Source of the DNA: Curtobacterium sp. Leaf183
Lineage (GTDB): Bacteria > Actinomycetota > Actinomycetes > Actinomycetales > Microbacteriaceae
Reading direction: 5' to 3'
DNA: 58,595 nt
Assembly (NCBI RefSeq): GCF_001424385.1
Contig: NZ_LMPO01000009.1
Span: forward strand, 240,885-299,479
Part shown: positions 56,718 to 58,595 of the stretch, in pieces
Layout: every line of letters starts with the position of its first letter
How positions within the stretch are numbered: the first letter of the stretch is position 1
Position numbers and translations under genes: made by a program
Notes under the pieces: generated by a model
Told to the model about the DNA's origin: nothing
Seen by the model: the letters and a program-made list of their open reading frames with translations, nothing else
The model's database searches: none

Positions 56718-58595
56718 GCCGAGGTCCGCGGCACATCGTCGTGGAAGGTGTGCTCCGCCACCAGTTCCTCCGGGGCGTCGGCGCCGTCGCGGGCCCAGGC
56801 GCGCACGGTGTTCACGAGGTGGAAGGCGTCGACGCTCGCCGTGACCGACGACGACGTCTCGAGCCGAGCTGCCCACGCGTCATGGGCCAGGCCGATCCGC
56901 CACCGGGAGTCGGCCCGTGCGGACGACGGGTCGCCGGAGCGGATGCGGTAGGTCTCGCGGGCGTCCTCGGTGAACTCGAGCCCGTCAGGGTAGACCCGAC
57001 CGCCGCCGTATCCAGGGTCGACGTCGAGCGTCCACTCCCCCGTCTCGACGTCGTGCGTCACCGTGCGCTGCGGCAGCGGGTCGGTCGGGGCCACCCGGGT
57101 GATCGCGAGCGGCGTGGAGCGTTCCGCTTCCTCGAACACGATCCCGTCGTCGGCGCCTCCCGTCCAGACCGGCAGCGTGAGGGTGCTCGCCGCGGGGTCG
57201 ACGACCAGCCGCGCCACGGTGCCGTGCGGCCACACCCACGGCCAGTACGCGGTCGACAGCGCGATGCGCAGGCGGTGTCCCGCGACGAAGCGGTGCCCGG
57301 TCGAGACGAGCCGGACGGGCAGCACCGCGGGGACCCCGGGCTCCAGCGGGTCGTTCCGGTCCATGCCGTTCCGTCGGGCGGCGTTCAGGACCCCGCGCGT
57401 GACGAGCGTCGAGCTGCCGTCGGGCGCGACGTCGCACAGCCGGACCGTGACCGTCGCGCGCGGCTGGTCGCTCGTGACGGCCACCGCGACCTCGACGTTG
57501 CCGAGCAGGTCGAAGGCGGTGTCGACGGGCAGGTCGAAGCACACCGACCGACCGTCCTCGGCGCGCTGGTCCGGCGGCAGGTCCGTCGCGTTGCCGAAGG
57601 GGAAGAACCGACCGGCGTCGGCACCGGTCTCCTGCGGAGAGTCGACGACGACGCTGCCGTCACGGCCACCACGCAGGGTGTCGAGGGACAGCGTCCGCGG
57701 CTCGGTCGAGGCCGACGGCCAGGTCGTCGCGCCGACCCACCGGCCGGTGCGTTCGGCGTAGTACGACGCGGGCGGCTCCGGGTCGTTGATCCACGCCCGC
57801 AGCGCCGGGTCCCGCTCGACACCGGTGTCGACGCCGCGCAGCCATCGGTCCCACCAGCGCAGCGTCTCCTGCAGGAAGCCGATCGCGGGTCCCGGAGCCA
57901 GACCGCGGTCCGGGTACTGGTGCGACCACGGCCCGATGATGCCGCGCACCGGGGCGTCGACGTCGCGGACCAGCCGGAGCACCGCGTCGCGGTAGGGGTC
58001 GGCCCACCCACCCACGGCGAGCACCGCCGCGCGGACGTCCCCGACGTCCTCGGTCGCGCTGCCGTGGCGCCAGTAGTCGTCGCGCGTCTGGTGCGACAGC
58101 CAGACCGGCGTCATCGGCCGGTTCGCGTCGAGGCGCTCCCGCCAGCGGTCGACCCAGTCGCTGCCGACGACCTCCGGCCTGGGCGGACGGGAGTTGAACG
58201 CGAACATGGTCGCGCCCCAGGCCGCCATGTCGATGCCGAGCACCGCGCCGCCCGTGTAGTGCACGTCGTTGTCGTAGCGGTCGTCGGTCGAGCACACGGT
58301 GACGATCGCCTTGAGCGCCTCGGGGGCCCGGGCTGCGAGCTGCAGGGCGTTGAAGCCACCCCACGAGATGCCGAACATGCCGACGGCCCCGGTGGACCAG
58401 GGCTGCGCGGCGAGCCAGGCGATCACGGCCTCGCCGTCGCGGAGCTCCTGCTCGCTGTACTCGTCGTCGAACAACCCGTCGGAGGACCCGGTACCGCGGA
58501 TGTCCACGCGCACCGACGCGTACCCGTGCGCGGCGTACCAGGGGTGTCGCTCCGAGTCGCGCGGTGCCGTCCAGTCGTCGAGCCGGTACGGCAGG
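56714..58595 (-). CDS. CocE/NonD-family hydrolase, 5' end cut by the window
   Basis: An alpha/beta hydrolase of the cocaine-esterase/X-Pro-dipeptidyl-peptidase type; at least 626 residues are in view. Visible are RVDIRGTGSSDG, the nucleophile in GMFGISWGGF, GWADPYRD with the catalytic Asp and WSHQYPD with the catalytic His, then the C-terminal jelly-roll with LRIALSTAYWPWVWP. The start codon lies beyond 58595. Esters or amides such as acylated antibiotics are typical substrates. The TetR partner suggests induction by its substrate. Confidence 0.9.
   Translation of the reverse strand, partial: LPYRLDDWTAPRDSERHPWYAAHGYASVRVDIRGTGSSDGLFDDEYSEQELRDGEAVIAWLAAQPWSTGAVGMFGISWGGFNALQLAARAPEALKAIVTVCSTDDRYDNDVHYTGGAVLGIDMAAWGATMFAFNSRPPRPEVVGSDWVDRWRERLDANRPMTPVWLSHQTRDDYWRHGSATEDVGDVRAAVLAVGGWADPYRDAVLRLVRDVDAPVRGIIGPWSHQYPDRGLAPGPAIGFLQETLRWWDRWLRGVDTGVERDPALRAWINDPEPPASYYAERTGRWVGATTWPSASTEPRTLSLDTLRGGRDGSVVVDSPQETGADAGRFFPFGNATDLPPDQRAEDGRSVCFDLPVDTAFDLLGNVEVAVAVTSDQPRATVTVRLCDVAPDGSSTLVTRGVLNAARRNGMDRNDPLEPGVPAVLPVRLVSTGHRFVAGHRLRIALSTAYWPWVWPHGTVARLVVDPAASTLTLPVWTGGADDGIVFEEAERSTPLAITRVAPTDPLPQRTVTHDVETGEWTLDVDPGYGGGRVYPDGLEFTEDARETYRIRSGDPSSARADSRWRIGLAHDAWAARLETSSSVTASVDAFHLVNTVRAWARDGADAPEELVAEHTFHDDVPRTSA

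Overview
This is a high-GC actinobacterial chromosome segment, most likely from the family Microbacteriaceae (Curtobacterium or a close relative). The evidence is the strongly G/C-ending codons, frequent GTG starts, four-base start/stop overlaps, the actinobacterial trpD / ctaE-qcrCAB order, the thrS-HIT-pdxST-yebC-ruvCAB-yajC-secDF-rel chain, a DUF6412/YidC pair and an HspR-type operator. The genus is inference. I see no tRNA, rRNA, CRISPR array, insertion sequence or prophage.

Layout. 1-5.4 kb: trpD diverges from the cytochrome bc1-aa3 branch (ctaE, qcrC, qcrA, qcrB), closed by a strong hairpin. 5.5-13.3 kb: a calcineurin-type phosphodiesterase, a Stealth sugar-phosphate transferase, an overlapping three-gene operon (SDR-DUF2867, SGNH hydrolase, small membrane protein), deoC, a ROK sugar kinase and a hypothetical gene. 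13.3-27.4 kb: housekeeping genes on the minus strand, namely apt, thrS, HIT, pdxS, pdxT, yebC, ruvC, ruvA, ruvB, yajC, secD, secF, rhodanese and the (p)ppGpp enzyme rel. 27.4-28.5 kb: a poorly coding gap with direct repeats, competing hairpins, a small gene and a possible 27-residue leader peptide. 28.5-41.3 kb: a ClpC-type unfoldase under a HAIR operator, YbaK, DUF6412/YidC, small hypotheticals, an MFS exporter, a large LAxTG surface protein, Nudix, a universal stress protein, a secreted SGNH hydrolase and a PRC-barrel protein.

41.3-53.8 kb is the most interesting part: a heptose/glycan locus in a Gram-positive. It holds a GmhB-like phosphatase, a GmhA-like isomerase, two separate HldE-like kinase/nucleotidyltransferase fusions, three GT9 (heptosyltransferase-type) glycosyltransferases, two further glycosyltransferases, an SDR and an aldehyde dehydrogenase. 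Together these could turn sedoheptulose-7-phosphate into a nucleotide-activated D-glycero-D-manno-heptose and attach it to a surface glycan. No HldD-type epimerase is visible. 53.8-58.6 kb: alkaline phosphatase, a SIP-domain-like small protein, a TetR regulator and a CocE/NonD hydrolase cut by the window edge.

A recurring regulatory feature is an xANNNT -10 hexamer exactly 6-7 bases before an ATG or GTG in front of ten genes, as expected for leaderless mRNAs. Several of these promoters are divergent and nearly overlap.
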